Assembly: GCA_050260775.1 (NCBI GenBank)
Contig: JBLNCP010000032.1
Location: 38,639-102,638, forward strand
Length of the DNA: 64,000 nucleotides
DNA from: CALABS01 sp050260775
GTDB taxonomy: Bacteria; Pseudomonadota; Alphaproteobacteria; Rhodospirillales; Magnetospirillaceae
Direction of reading: 5' to 3'
Position 1 is the stretch's first letter; each line of letters starts with the position of its first letter. A program made the position numbers and the translations under genes. Shown here piece by piece: positions 63,991-64,000 of this stretch. Under the pieces are notes generated by a model. That model was given only the letters and a program-made list of their open reading frames with translations. It was not told the DNA's origin and made no database searches.

Positions 63991-64000
63991 CGCGCCACCT

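Overview
The window is high-GC, tightly packed alphaproteobacterial chromosome, most likely from the Rhodospirillales and perhaps a Magnetospirillum-type organism. That placement is inferred from hisZ next to purA, the serC-serA operon with an alphaproteobacterial-style leader, the ruvCAB-ybgC-tolQRAB-pal-cpoB order, two EcfG-type stress promoters and an alternative complex III operon. I see no prophage, insertion sequence, integrase or CRISPR array.

Region 1 (88-14454) is respiratory. An eleven-gene plus-strand operon encodes alternative complex III (actA-F), a small membrane protein, and a caa3-type, A2-class cytochrome oxidase (coxB, coxA, coxC and a subunit IV). Quinol electrons can therefore pass from ActA/ActE hemes to the heme fused to CoxB without a bc1 complex. 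A minus-strand pair follows: a CDF metal transporter and a homologue of the Anabaena sensory rhodopsin transducer. After these come norC-norB, without norQ/norD, and a DUF4142 protein.

Region 2 (14460-29852) is a mixture of single genes: cupin, GNAT, TRIC channel, cytochrome c, hemolysin III, a PHA synthase carrying an N-terminal DUF2795 domain, DUF2147 and GlsB genes behind EcfG-like promoters, a CHASE3-GGDEF cyclase convergent with a 54-residue two-helix membrane protein too small for ordinary gene calls, a fatty-acid desaturase, an Mg2+ P-type ATPase, a PRC-barrel protein, tRNA-Glu(CTC), an M67 peptidase and rluD.

Region 3 (29987-48184) holds rpoH, a tail-anchored pseudokinase paired with a small membrane protein, hisZ-purA, two tandem soluble CZB chemoreceptors, serC-serA with a structured leader, an SLC13/TrkA-C permease, thiD, glmM, a DUF4239 membrane protein and a VOC protein.

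Region 4 (48270-63990) is envelope and housekeeping: folP, ftsH, tilS, cpoB, pal, tolB-A-R-Q, ybgC, ruvB-A-C, yebC, a beta-propeller-like protein, a YmdB-type phosphoesterase and a short lipoprotein that looks damaged at a G/C homopolymer. The chain from ruvC to tolB is linked by 4-base stop/start overlaps or very short gaps. pal has its own promoter and a leader with a strong hairpin.

A family of palindromic intergenic repeats with ends TGTCATCCCGA / TCGGGATGACA recurs between genes from about 31 kb to 61 kb.
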